DNA of 24,730 nucleotides from NIOZ-UU13 sp964417935. Its GTDB lineage: Bacteria > Planctomycetota > Phycisphaerae > Sedimentisphaerales > Anaerobacaceae. Position numbers and translations under genes: made by a program. Location: assembly GCA_964417935.1 (NCBI GenBank), contig CAYQKF010000074.1, positions 1-24,730 on the forward strand, written 5' to 3'. Position 1 is the stretch's first letter; each line of letters begins with the position of its first letter. Under the pieces are notes generated by a model. That model made no database searches. It worked only from the letters and a program-made list of their open reading frames with translations, and was not told where the DNA came from. Below are positions 1 through 6,810 of the stretch, piece after piece.

Positions 1-1
1 A

Positions 2-1255
2 GCTCTTTTTGCCCAGAAAAAGATAAGTAAAAGTAAAAATCCCAAAGGAGAAGATTTACTCTGGGCCTTGCAACTTGGAACAATTCAAAGAATTCAACAA
101 GAATATACCCAAAGCACTGGGTCCTTTGACAAGGCTGAGGACATGCTTAAGTATTACGACGAACAGTCCAGGCTTGGCGACGGCATCGGTTCTACTATCG
201 TAAATGAAAACATCATTCCTTACAGGGGCGAAGAGTATGATGGCGTAATGGTCAACGTTTACAAGGCCCTGAACTTTATGGCTGAAAAGAAGTTTGACTT
301 AGCCAGAGTGGAATTTAATCGTGCCCTTGACAGACAAAGACGTGCGAAAGAGAAATTCAGTGAAGAAATACATAAGCTCCAGGCCGAATTGGAAAAAGAC
401 CAGCAAAAAGACAGTTTTTCGAAATCCAATGTTGAAAATCCCGAAACACAGGAACTATTGGCTCAAAAATATCCCAATCTCTATAACTTCGAAGCTTACC
501 CCGATTTCGTTAATCCTTTTGCGATCTACTTAGCAGGCATATTCTTTAACCTGGTTTCTGACCACTCTAAAGCAGTGGATTTGCTCAAAGAATCCTATGG
601 TATGGTTGGAAATAATGCCTATATAGCTGAAGACCTCAGCATTACTGAGAATATACTTGACGGAAAAGGCCAACTTGACGATACAATATGGTTGATATTT
701 GAGAATGGCCTGGGGCCTGAAAAGAAAGAATTTAGGCTGGATATTCCATTATTCGTTGCAACAGATAAAGTTAAATATGTAGGAATTGCTCTGCCGGAAT
801 TGGAATTCAGAGACAGAGCATATCCATATTTGGTTGCAGAAGTTGATGGTAAAGATTATAATACTTGTTTGGTCTCGGATATGGACAGGGTTATCCAGAC
901 AGAGTTCAGCAAAGATTTTAAGGGTATTTTAACAAGAGCTATTATATCAACAACGGCAAAGGCCGTTGCGCAGTATGCTATTGAGAAACAGGACTCTTCT
1001 GGCGCTTCGATTGCCTCTCTCATAGTGGCAGCATACAGTTTTGCGACAACTGCTGCGGATGTCAGGATATGGACTACTTTGCCAAAAGATTTTCAAATTG
1101 CCAGGTTTCCAAAGCCGAAAAACGGTAAATTAAAAGTTACGCCTCCTGGTGCGAATCCCTTTGAAATTAATATTCCTGGTTGTAATAATGCGATAGTATA
1201 TGTTAGAATAACGGCCAATCAGGCTGAGCCGATATTTGAGGTTATAACTTTTTGA
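2..1255 (+). CDS. COG3014-family TPR protein, 5' end outside window
   Basis: The reading frame is open to the first base of the window, so the start lies upstream. The TTG at 68 is an internal codon: no ribosome site sits at the right distance, and family-like sequence (GEDLLWALQLGTIQR) precedes it. The visible part has an alpha-helical TPR-like region with EYDGVMVNVYKALNFM and DLARVEFNRALDRQRRA, typical of the COG3014 family. A charged coiled segment follows, then a beta-rich C-terminal half with a small hydrophobic stretch (ASIASLIVAAYSFATTAADV). Members are exported envelope proteins of unknown biochemical role. They are often found beside YcfL and LpoB lipoproteins, and the next two genes here fit that. 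The gap to the next gene is 24 bp, consistent with an operon. Family assignment is from recalled motifs. Confidence 0.8.
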   Translation, partial: ALFAQKKISKSKNPKGEDLLWALQLGTIQRIQQEYTQSTGSFDKAEDMLKYYDEQSRLGDGIGSTIVNENIIPYRGEEYDGVMVNVYKALNFMAEKKFDLARVEFNRALDRQRRAKEKFSEEIHKLQAELEKDQQKDSFSKSNVENPETQELLAQKYPNLYNFEAYPDFVNPFAIYLAGIFFNLVSDHSKAVDLLKESYGMVGNNAYIAEDLSITENILDGKGQLDDTIWLIFENGLGPEKKEFRLDIPLFVATDKVKYVGIALPELEFRDRAYPYLVAEVDGKDYNTCLVSDMDRVIQTEFSKDFKGILTRAIISTTAKAVAQYAIEKQDSSGASIASLIVAAYSFATTAADVRIWTTLPKDFQIARFPKPKNGKLKVTPPGANPFEINIPGCNNAIVYVRITANQAEPIFEVITF

Positions 1256-1279
1256 ATCAATTTTTTTGGAGATTAGAAA

Positions 1280-1711
1280 ATGAAAACAATCACAAATATA
1301 CTGCTTGTAGCTCTCGCGTTTACATTCACATCCTGTGATCAACCGACTGAGAAAATTCATATAAGGGAAGGAATAAGAAGCGATGATCTTGCCAGTAATA
1401 TCGTAACGCGTCCGGTAGCTTATGCCTTTAGCGCACTGATAGGCGAAGGCATCGAAATCGACGAGGCCATTCTCATGAACAACGATTCCGGATTCCTTGA
1501 GCTTAATATCAATGGCCACAACCGCTCATACAATACCAAGCGTTTCAGATATAAAATTGAATGGCTCGATGCAAATGGCTTAATGATTCAAACCAAGACA
1601 AGCACATGGCTGCCGCACTCGGCGACGGGTAAATCCTCGTTTAGCCTTAAGGCTGTCGCGCCGAGAGTAGAAGCTGTAGATTTCAGAATGGATACTAAAA
1701 AGTGGGAGTAA
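1280..1711 (+). CDS. YcfL-family (DUF1425) lipoprotein
   Basis: A 143-residue protein with a lipoprotein signal: hydrophobic residues 7-16, then a lipobox FTSC with Cys19 as the predicted lipidated residue. The body is a small beta-rich domain. The segment around NTKRFRYKIEWLDANGLMI, followed by TSTWLPHSATGKSSFSLKAVAP, matches the general pattern of YcfL/DUF1425 proteins, in which a Y-R-x-x-W-x-D-x-x-G core precedes a W-x-x-x-x-L segment. The ATG is preceded by GGAG with an 8-nt gap. In enterobacteria ycfL lies directly upstream of lpoB, and the same order is kept here, with only 3 bp to the LpoB-like gene. The molecular function of the family is not established. Confidence 0.8.
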   Translation: MKTITNILLVALAFTFTSCDQPTEKIHIREGIRSDDLASNIVTRPVAYAFSALIGEGIEIDEAILMNNDSGFLELNINGHNRSYNTKRFRYKIEWLDANGLMIQTKTSTWLPHSATGKSSFSLKAVAPRVEAVDFRMDTKKWE

Positions 1712-1714
1712 ATT

Positions 1715-2326
1715 ATGAGAACAAAAATAATTATCACATTAGCCGGCCTTTTCCTTGCAGGCTGTGCCCAGGAAACTGTCAACATTGACGTTGTAAACGA
1801 TGAGGGCAAGGCAGTTATGGAGCTGGACTATCGGGATTTTGCCCAGGCCGCCAGCGAAATGATTCAATCGATGATTAGTTCAGGCGCTCTTAAGAAACCG
1901 GGCGGTGGAAGATATGTCATGACGACCGCCAGAGTGACAAACGATACCATGCAGCGAATTGACACCGACCAGTTGATGGCAAAGATTGAAGAAGAGCTTA
2001 TGAACAGCAGACAGGTTGTAATGACCTCAGCAGTGGGAGGCGAGGGCGCCCCGGACGAAATGATTTACGAGATGAGAGATATCAGAGACTCAGCAACGGG
2101 AGACGAATTCAAACAGGAAACCCTTGCAGGCAAAAGGACATTAATCGCTCCTGAGCTGAGCATCGCCGGCAAAATTTTCCAGAGAAATATTCGTTACGAC
2201 AGGAACCGCCAGCAGGTCGAATATTATTTCCAGCTTATGATAACAGACTTAACGACCGGCCTGAGATTCTGGCAGAAAGAAAGTATTATCGGCAAGCGAG
2301 GTAGTAACAGGTCCGTAGCGTGGTAA
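1715..2326 (+). CDS. LpoB-like lipoprotein (putative penicillin-binding-protein activator)
   Basis: A 203-residue lipoprotein. The signal ends in lipobox LAGC with Cys17 lipidated. After a short linker it carries the LpoB-type domain: the DLDYRDFAQAASEMIQSMISSG-like start (residues about 37-58), the strand RYVMTTARVTNDTMQRIDTDQLMAKIEEELMNSRQ, and the terminal strands IAGKIFQRNIR and YYFQLMITDLTTGLRFWQKE. In Escherichia coli, LpoB is an outer-membrane lipoprotein that activates the peptidoglycan synthase PBP1b. Whether this homologue has a PBP1b-like partner is unknown, because planctomycetes have reduced or unusual peptidoglycan machinery. GGGAG lies 6 nt before the ATG, inside the end of the previous gene. 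The gap to the next gene is 45 bp. Confidence 0.85.
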   Translation: MRTKIIITLAGLFLAGCAQETVNIDVVNDEGKAVMELDYRDFAQAASEMIQSMISSGALKKPGGGRYVMTTARVTNDTMQRIDTDQLMAKIEEELMNSRQVVMTSAVGGEGAPDEMIYEMRDIRDSATGDEFKQETLAGKRTLIAPELSIAGKIFQRNIRYDRNRQQVEYYFQLMITDLTTGLRFWQKESIIGKRGSNRSVAW

Positions 2327-2371
2327 CATCAAAATTTTATTGTTTTGTCAAATATTAAAGTGGGGTTAAAA

Positions 2372-3679
2372 ATGAAAAAGATATACATTCTCCTGCTTGT
2401 AGTGGTGTTGGTCTGCCCTAAGGCGTTTTCCGCTGCTAAAACTATAGTTCGCCAAACAAAAGGGCAGGGCGTAACCAGAGAACAGGCAATCCAAAAAGCG
2501 TTGTATCAGGCCGTTGCTCAGGCCAAAGGTATTGCAGTCAGCTCGGGAAGGTATGAATTCGGCTTCCAGTCCGCCGGGGTGGGCATTGACACACAAGATA
2601 CGGGAAAAACTATCGAGTTTGATGCCGTATCCGTCCAGACGGGTGGTTCCACCCGGTTGACTGATATTGCAGGCTGGGTCAAATCTTACGAAATTATCGA
2701 TGAACAAAAAATCGATGATAAAACCTATGAGGTTACAATTAAAGCCTGGGTTTACGACTACGAAGACCCTGAACAAACCAACAGGCTCAAGCTGGCTATA
2801 ATGCCGATTCAAACACTCTATGACTCCTATCAATTCGGTAACTATGTTCCTTCCGGGGTTGAAATGTCTCTTAAGCTCTCCCAGCAGCTAAGCGTAGGCC
2901 TTTCAGGGACAAATAAATTCGCTGTTTTAGACAGAGAGTATATCGCTGAATTTGCCCAAAACAGGAATATTCTTATCTCTGACGATTCGCCCATTGAGGA
3001 AAAGGCCAGACTGGGACAGGTCCTTGGTGCCGATTATATGATTGTAGGCACTATCTCCGACGCAAGACTCCAGATAAAAGAGAAAACATCCAGGGCTATC
3101 GGCCGTCCAATCAGAGAGTACGAGGTTGATTACGTTTTTGACTATCGGCTGATAGTTGCCCCTACAAGGCAAGTCAAATTGGCCGACACCGTTAATATTG
3201 CCCTTGAAAAAGACCAGGTCAGAGTGCTCGTGAAAAGATGGAGGCCTGAAGACCTGGATTACAGGGAGATGGTTGATAACCTTACAGCCAGAGTCGCCAA
3301 GCAGGTTGTCGATAATATTATCGACAGACTCTACCCGATACGCATCGCAAGCAAAGATATAGAAGGACAAATCATTATCAACCAGGGCGGGAAAAGAATC
3401 TCAAAAGGTTCTGTCCTGGAGGTCTTGATTCAGGGCAAAGAAATAATTGACTTTGATACGAAGGAATCATTGGGCCGAACGGAAAACCTTATCGCAACAA
3501 TCAAGATTGAAAAGGTAACACCGACAATCTCATACGCCAGGCTTATAAAAGGCGACTTCGATAAGATTTCCGAAGGCCTGATTTGTCGGCTAAAAAAGGT
3601 TGAATTTAAAGTGCCGGAAGGTGCTAAGAGCAGTATCAAGAGAACTCCTCAAGGTGGAGTAAAACTGCCCTTTGACTAA
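2372..3679 (+). CDS. Exported CsgG/LpoB-fold protein with FlgT-like architecture
   Basis: I chose the ATG at 2372 because GGGG lies 6 nt upstream and the protein then begins with a clean signal peptide (MKKIYILLLVVVLVCPKAFS). The upstream in-frame TTG at 2345 would add a hydrophilic extension. Predicted length is 435 residues. The N-terminal domain (GQGVTREQAIQKALYQAVAQAKGI) resembles LPP20/FlgT-N modules. The middle (LAIMPIQ, KFAVLDREYI, LGQVLGADYMIVGTISDARL) is the CsgG/LpoB/FlgT-M type alpha/beta domain. The C-terminus (GQIIINQGGKRISKGSVLEV, DFDTKESLG, ISEGLICRL) resembles the FlgT-C fold. FlgT is an outer-membrane flagellar ring protein, but no flagellar gene is visible here, so the role is probably envelope-related and linked to the LpoB-like neighbour. 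The domain parsing is from recalled patterns. Confidence 0.7.
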   Translation: MKKIYILLLVVVLVCPKAFSAAKTIVRQTKGQGVTREQAIQKALYQAVAQAKGIAVSSGRYEFGFQSAGVGIDTQDTGKTIEFDAVSVQTGGSTRLTDIAGWVKSYEIIDEQKIDDKTYEVTIKAWVYDYEDPEQTNRLKLAIMPIQTLYDSYQFGNYVPSGVEMSLKLSQQLSVGLSGTNKFAVLDREYIAEFAQNRNILISDDSPIEEKARLGQVLGADYMIVGTISDARLQIKEKTSRAIGRPIREYEVDYVFDYRLIVAPTRQVKLADTVNIALEKDQVRVLVKRWRPEDLDYREMVDNLTARVAKQVVDNIIDRLYPIRIASKDIEGQIIINQGGKRISKGSVLEVLIQGKEIIDFDTKESLGRTENLIATIKIEKVTPTISYARLIKGDFDKISEGLICRLKKVEFKVPEGAKSSIKRTPQGGVKLPFD

Positions 3680-3725
3680 GGACTTGTAAATAAATTATCT
3701 TCCATTTTTGGATGGCTGCGGCTTC

Positions 3726-3791
3726 GGCTGGCGGTGTCAGCAAAACTCGGACTACCAACCAGTAGGCCTGCGTTTTGCTTCCTTGCCAGCC
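3726..3791. repeat. Long interrupted hairpin in the convergent intergenic gap
   Basis: The arms are GGCTGGC (3726-3732) with GCCAGCC (3785-3791), AGCAAAAC (3739-3746) with GTTTTGCT (3772-3779), and an inner CTAC (3752-3755) with GTAG (3762-3765). Together they form a cruciform-like element of about 66 bp between two convergent genes. No T-run follows on either side, so it is not a standard intrinsic terminator, though it could stop transcription from both directions. It has the look of a dispersed palindromic repeat. Confidence 0.6.
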
Positions 3792-3836
3792 TTGTCCTCG
3801 CTCAACCAAAAACGAAACCTAATTTCTTTACCAGTC

Positions 3837-4937
3837 CTAATACCCGGCCGATGATAGAAAAGCCTCGATGTTTTCTGTCGAAACGCCGCCAGGCACGCCG
3901 CCGCCGCAGGACAGGATAATCCGACTCTTGTCGCTTACTGATTCAAGTGCAGCTTTGACGCTGCTGCGCACATCTTCGGGTGTACCTGCTGCAAGGACGT
4001 CGCGTGTGGGGATGTTTCCGAGCAAAGTAAGTCCCGATTTATCGGGATTCGTAAGCTCCTTCATCTGGGCGAGGGTGTGCTGGAAACTGAAGTTGAAAAG
4101 ATTCACGCCGATTTGAGGAAGATACGGTGCGCATATCAGTCCGGGGGCGTCGTTGTGGAAGAATTTCACCGTAACATCAAGCGATTGGAAAATGCGCCTC
4201 AGATATGGCAGTGCTGCTTCTTTGAAATCTTCCTCACCTAAGAAGCCTACAATGTCATCGAGGATGAATATGCCATCAATGGTGGGAAAGGTCTCGGCTT
4301 GAAGTTCAAGCCAGTCGATAATGAAATCCGTTACAATTCCGAGCAACCTGCGTGTCTCGTCCGGATTTGTTCGGATGGCCATAAGGAATTCCGTGCTGCC
4401 GGCCAGGAACGAGGCTATATTCAACGGTCCACGCGAAACCGCAAATCTGATGGCGTGTCCCGCCTGCTCGATTCGGCCCTGGTAATGTTTGAGGCGATTG
4501 AGGACAAATGGCAGCAGGCCGTCAGTTTTGGGATTCGGTTTGGAGAGCGAGTGGACATCCTGAATATCGGTAATGATTTTATCTGCATAGGGCAGATCGT
4601 TTTCCTGCCAGGAGCATTTCGCGCCGAAAGCGGACGGCTCGGTACACATTCCGAATTCTGCCCAGAATCCCGGCAAAAACATAATGTCCGGGAACTCTCT
4701 GACGGCCTTGAGGTTGGCCTCGAACCACATCTGTTCGCTGCTGAAATAATCAAGCGTGGACATCCCCGCCCCGTTAGAAATCTCCCCTTTTTGTATCACA
4801 TTACCCGTTGTAGAATTTCTAACGGGGCCCGCCCAGCCCGGAAGCCAGGGACTATCTATAATGAATCCTACCGGAAGCGGCTCAAATAGTTCTCCATTCA
4901 GAACGGCTAACAATTTTTCCCATTGCTCGGCTGTCAT
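3837..4937 (-). CDS. Uroporphyrinogen-decarboxylase-like protein with palindromic insertion
   Basis: I start it at the ATG at 4937, which overlaps the upstream stop as ATGA. The frame runs on further upstream, but only through the coding region of the neighbour. The protein has 366 residues and belongs to the URO-D/cobalamin-methyltransferase superfamily. Seen are GFIIDSPWLPGW (24-35), a central barrel with DGIFILDDIVGFLGEEDF, FFHNDAPGL (259-267) and LSCGGGVP (342-349). It lacks the substrate arginines of true HemE. MtaA/CmuA-type methyltransferases carry zinc on H-x-C plus a distal Cys. Here the equivalent looks like H261-N-D263 plus Cys344, so metal binding by H/D/C is possible but inferred. 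Residues 38-58 are encoded by a 63-bp inverted-repeat insertion. Substrate is unknown; the operon suggests processing of a sugar-derived or methylated compound. Confidence 0.8.
   Translation of the reverse strand: MTAEQWEKLLAVLNGELFEPLPVGFIIDSPWLPGWAGPVRNSTTGNVIQKGEISNGAGMSTLDYFSSEQMWFEANLKAVREFPDIMFLPGFWAEFGMCTEPSAFGAKCSWQENDLPYADKIITDIQDVHSLSKPNPKTDGLLPFVLNRLKHYQGRIEQAGHAIRFAVSRGPLNIASFLAGSTEFLMAIRTNPDETRRLLGIVTDFIIDWLELQAETFPTIDGIFILDDIVGFLGEEDFKEAALPYLRRIFQSLDVTVKFFHNDAPGLICAPYLPQIGVNLFNFSFQHTLAQMKELTNPDKSGLTLLGNIPTRDVLAAGTPEDVRSSVKAALESVSDKSRIILSCGGGVPGGVSTENIEAFLSSAGY
4765..4833. repeat. In-frame palindromic element inside a coding sequence
   Basis: A perfect 14-bp inverted repeat, GCCCCGTTAGAAAT (4768-4781) and ATTTCTAACGGGGC (4815-4828), sits in the N-terminal part of the URO-D-like gene. 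It is flanked by a repeated CCCGCC (4765-4770 and 4828-4833), exactly 63 bp apart, as expected of a target duplication. Removing one 63-bp unit deletes 21 residues (38-58) without changing frame and joins GWAG directly to MSTLDYF, a plausible native junction. The layout is like the palindromic elements inserted in Rickettsia coding genes, but the sequence is different. Confidence 0.75.
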
Positions 4938-6745
4938 GCCGTCGCTTTCTTCTTGCGAACAAAATGCACAATAACGCACAGGGCGATAAAGCCGGCGAGC
5001 AGTCCGATTCCTTTCCACTGCAGCTTCGACCAGAGGCTCCAGACGCTTCCGAATGATGCGGCACCGGCTGCCAGTGCCATAAGGACATTCCAGAGGATGC
5101 GTTTGGCTCCGATAGGCATATTCTCGCCGAGGAAACTCTTCTGGTTCATCAGCAGGAAGAATGCGAAGTATGCGATGGGCAGCAGCACCATTGCAAAGAC
5201 GGACGTAGGTATCGCCAGATATGGTGCGGCGTCTTTCCAGAAGAACGGTCCGAGCGCCCCGACCGAGACCATCAGGCTTCCGATTTTCTGGGTCCAGCCC
5301 CTCGGCGGCCTGCCCAATAGCTCACAGAGACACAGACCGTTGATTGTCATAAGCATTGTCGCGGCGCTCATCGCCATACCAATAACGCCTAAGCCGAATA
5401 CGTACTGGGCAATAACAGGACCTGTCAGCGGCGCCAGTGTATCAGCCAGGTTGAAGGCGTCGCGTTTGACCAGCATCGCCCCCATCTTTTTGTCGGCGTA
5501 GTCCATGGTACTCTGAAACCACTGCATTTTCTTCTGTTCGATTTCCTTCTCTGTCAATCCCTCAACCGGAACCGCCGCGACCAACCGCTTGTTAAATTCG
5601 GCTTCACCAACCTCAGCTTTCAGTCGCTTTTCCATCAGACCATTCCAGGGCTTGATAAGATTCTTCGGTGCCGCCTCTGTAATCTGGGCTTCGGGTGTCT
5701 CGCCGACGAAACCCACTGCCGGCTGACCATGGAATTGGCTGCTCGAAGCGATGACCACGCAGCCGGTCGCCAGGATAAAGGGAATGAACAAACCGGTTGA
5801 CAGGTCAAAGATAGCCAGACCGCGGAAGTATTTGTCCCAGCCCTTACGCAGCATCGAATATGGCAGCAGAAAAGTCATGTTAATACCAACGGCCGTTGCG
5901 GCGGCGCTTATCATAACGTCACGCTGCTGGCCCACAATCATGTTGGTCCAGAAAGACTGGAACTGCTCGGCCACCTTTTGTATGTGAGGCATTATTATGT
6001 CGGTCGGTTTGACGAACAGACTCAGGTCGGGAATCAGGCCGCTGAGGATCTGGCTCCAGAGGATTTTTCCTTCGATGCTGAGCTTGACGACAACGCCGAG
6101 GAAGCACAGTACGATCATACTGACGATTGTCTTAATCAGGATTTCGAATATCTTCGTACCCTTGCCGCCGGCGCCGTAGGTCATAGTGAAAGTGAGGCAG
6201 ATTGCGAGAAAGATTGCACCGGCAATCATTTTACTGGGTATTTCCGGCATTACCGCCGACCCGAGGAGCCCGGGCAGGATGTTCTGTCGCAATGCGGCGG
6301 TTCCCAGGGCGAACTGAGGCAGCGACCATACGAGATTTGCCATCATCGAGGCAATCAGCCAGCCCCAGCCAAGAACCGGATTGACATGGCTGTTAATTGC
6401 ATGCAGGGGACGCTCGCCCTTTGAGAGGGTCACGTACGCAATTGCGCTTAGCATAATGATACCTAAAATCATCGCCAGCGGCTGGAGCCACATAAAGCTA
6501 AAGCCGACCAGCACGCCCAGATAAAGGCTCGACGACAGTGAGCCGCCGCCCAGGGTGATGCCGCTCTGCAGCCAGCCAGGACCTGATAATTTGAGATATG
6601 TCTTAAAAACAGCTCCCTTACCTTTCTTCTGCGCATCCAATATAAGTTGACGGTCCTTTTCGATACGCGGATTCATGTGCATGACTTGCTGCTCCTGACC
6701 CTGCGGAGGGGTTAGGGGACTTTGTTCCGTTTCGTTTGGCGACAT
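4934..6745 (-). CDS. Divergent Nramp-like (APC superfamily) membrane transporter
   Basis: A 603-residue multi-pass membrane protein with at least ten hydrophobic segments. After a 45-residue hydrophilic N-terminus it has LSGPGWLQSGITLGGGSLSSSLYLG (about 53-77), which lines up with the start of Nramp transporters (GPGxxxxxxxxDPGN). The second core helix appears as GINMTFLLPYSMLRKGW (287-303), where Nramp has the MPHN motif. The metal-binding D, N and M of canonical Nramp therefore seem replaced by G/S and L/Y, so metal transport should not be assumed. A soluble insertion of about 100 residues (340-435) separates two membrane segments. AGGAG lies 9 nt before the ATG. The gene shares ATGA with the downstream URO-D-like gene, so the two are probably translationally coupled. 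A distant APC-type solute carrier is the alternative. Confidence 0.7.
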   Translation of the reverse strand: MSPNETEQSPLTPPQGQEQQVMHMNPRIEKDRQLILDAQKKGKGAVFKTYLKLSGPGWLQSGITLGGGSLSSSLYLGVLVGFSFMWLQPLAMILGIIMLSAIAYVTLSKGERPLHAINSHVNPVLGWGWLIASMMANLVWSLPQFALGTAALRQNILPGLLGSAVMPEIPSKMIAGAIFLAICLTFTMTYGAGGKGTKIFEILIKTIVSMIVLCFLGVVVKLSIEGKILWSQILSGLIPDLSLFVKPTDIIMPHIQKVAEQFQSFWTNMIVGQQRDVMISAAATAVGINMTFLLPYSMLRKGWDKYFRGLAIFDLSTGLFIPFILATGCVVIASSSQFHGQPAVGFVGETPEAQITEAAPKNLIKPWNGLMEKRLKAEVGEAEFNKRLVAAVPVEGLTEKEIEQKKMQWFQSTMDYADKKMGAMLVKRDAFNLADTLAPLTGPVIAQYVFGLGVIGMAMSAATMLMTINGLCLCELLGRPPRGWTQKIGSLMVSVGALGPFFWKDAAPYLAIPTSVFAMVLLPIAYFAFFLLMNQKSFLGENMPIGAKRILWNVLMALAAGAASFGSVWSLWSKLQWKGIGLLAGFIALCVIVHFVRKKKATA

Positions 6746-6781
6746 GTTTTTGAACTCCTGTATTAAACGCTTCTACCGATA

Positions 6782-6810
6782 CTACTCTGCGAAGTAGCTT
6801 GCTACGTAGC
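6782..6810. other. Alternating CTAC/GTAG hairpins overlapping a stop codon
   Basis: CTAC (6782-6785), GTAG (6794-6797), CTAC (6802-6805) and GTAG (6806-6809) alternate, so neighbouring blocks can form mutually exclusive short stems, including GTAGC-TT-GCTAC at 6794-6805. The block overlaps the stop codon of the upstream URO-D-like gene and lies 37 bp before the Nramp-like start. It may adjust expression between the two genes, or be a repeat remnant. Confidence 0.4.

Noticed and set aside
2640..2655. GGGTGG-TT-CCACCC hairpin inside the FlgT-like gene
   Set aside because: Short, within an intact coding region, with no T-run or neighbouring regulatory context.
3734..3919. A 61-codon + strand frame after the FlgT-like gene
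   Set aside because: It starts inside the palindromic element, runs into the end of the opposite-strand URO-D-like gene, has no ribosome site, and its product has no recognisable fold or motif.
4299..4889. A 196-codon + strand frame
   Set aside because: It lies wholly antisense to the URO-D-like gene, which has clear family motifs; the + strand product is low in plausible structure.
3837..4937. Assigning the URO-D-like gene as hemE of haem synthesis
   Set aside because: The substrate-binding arginine motif of HemE near the N-terminus is missing and the neighbours are sugar-catabolic, not haem genes.
4934..6745. Calling the transporter a manganese/iron importer (mntH)
   Set aside because: The DPGN and MPHN metal-binding motifs are not seen at the aligned positions.
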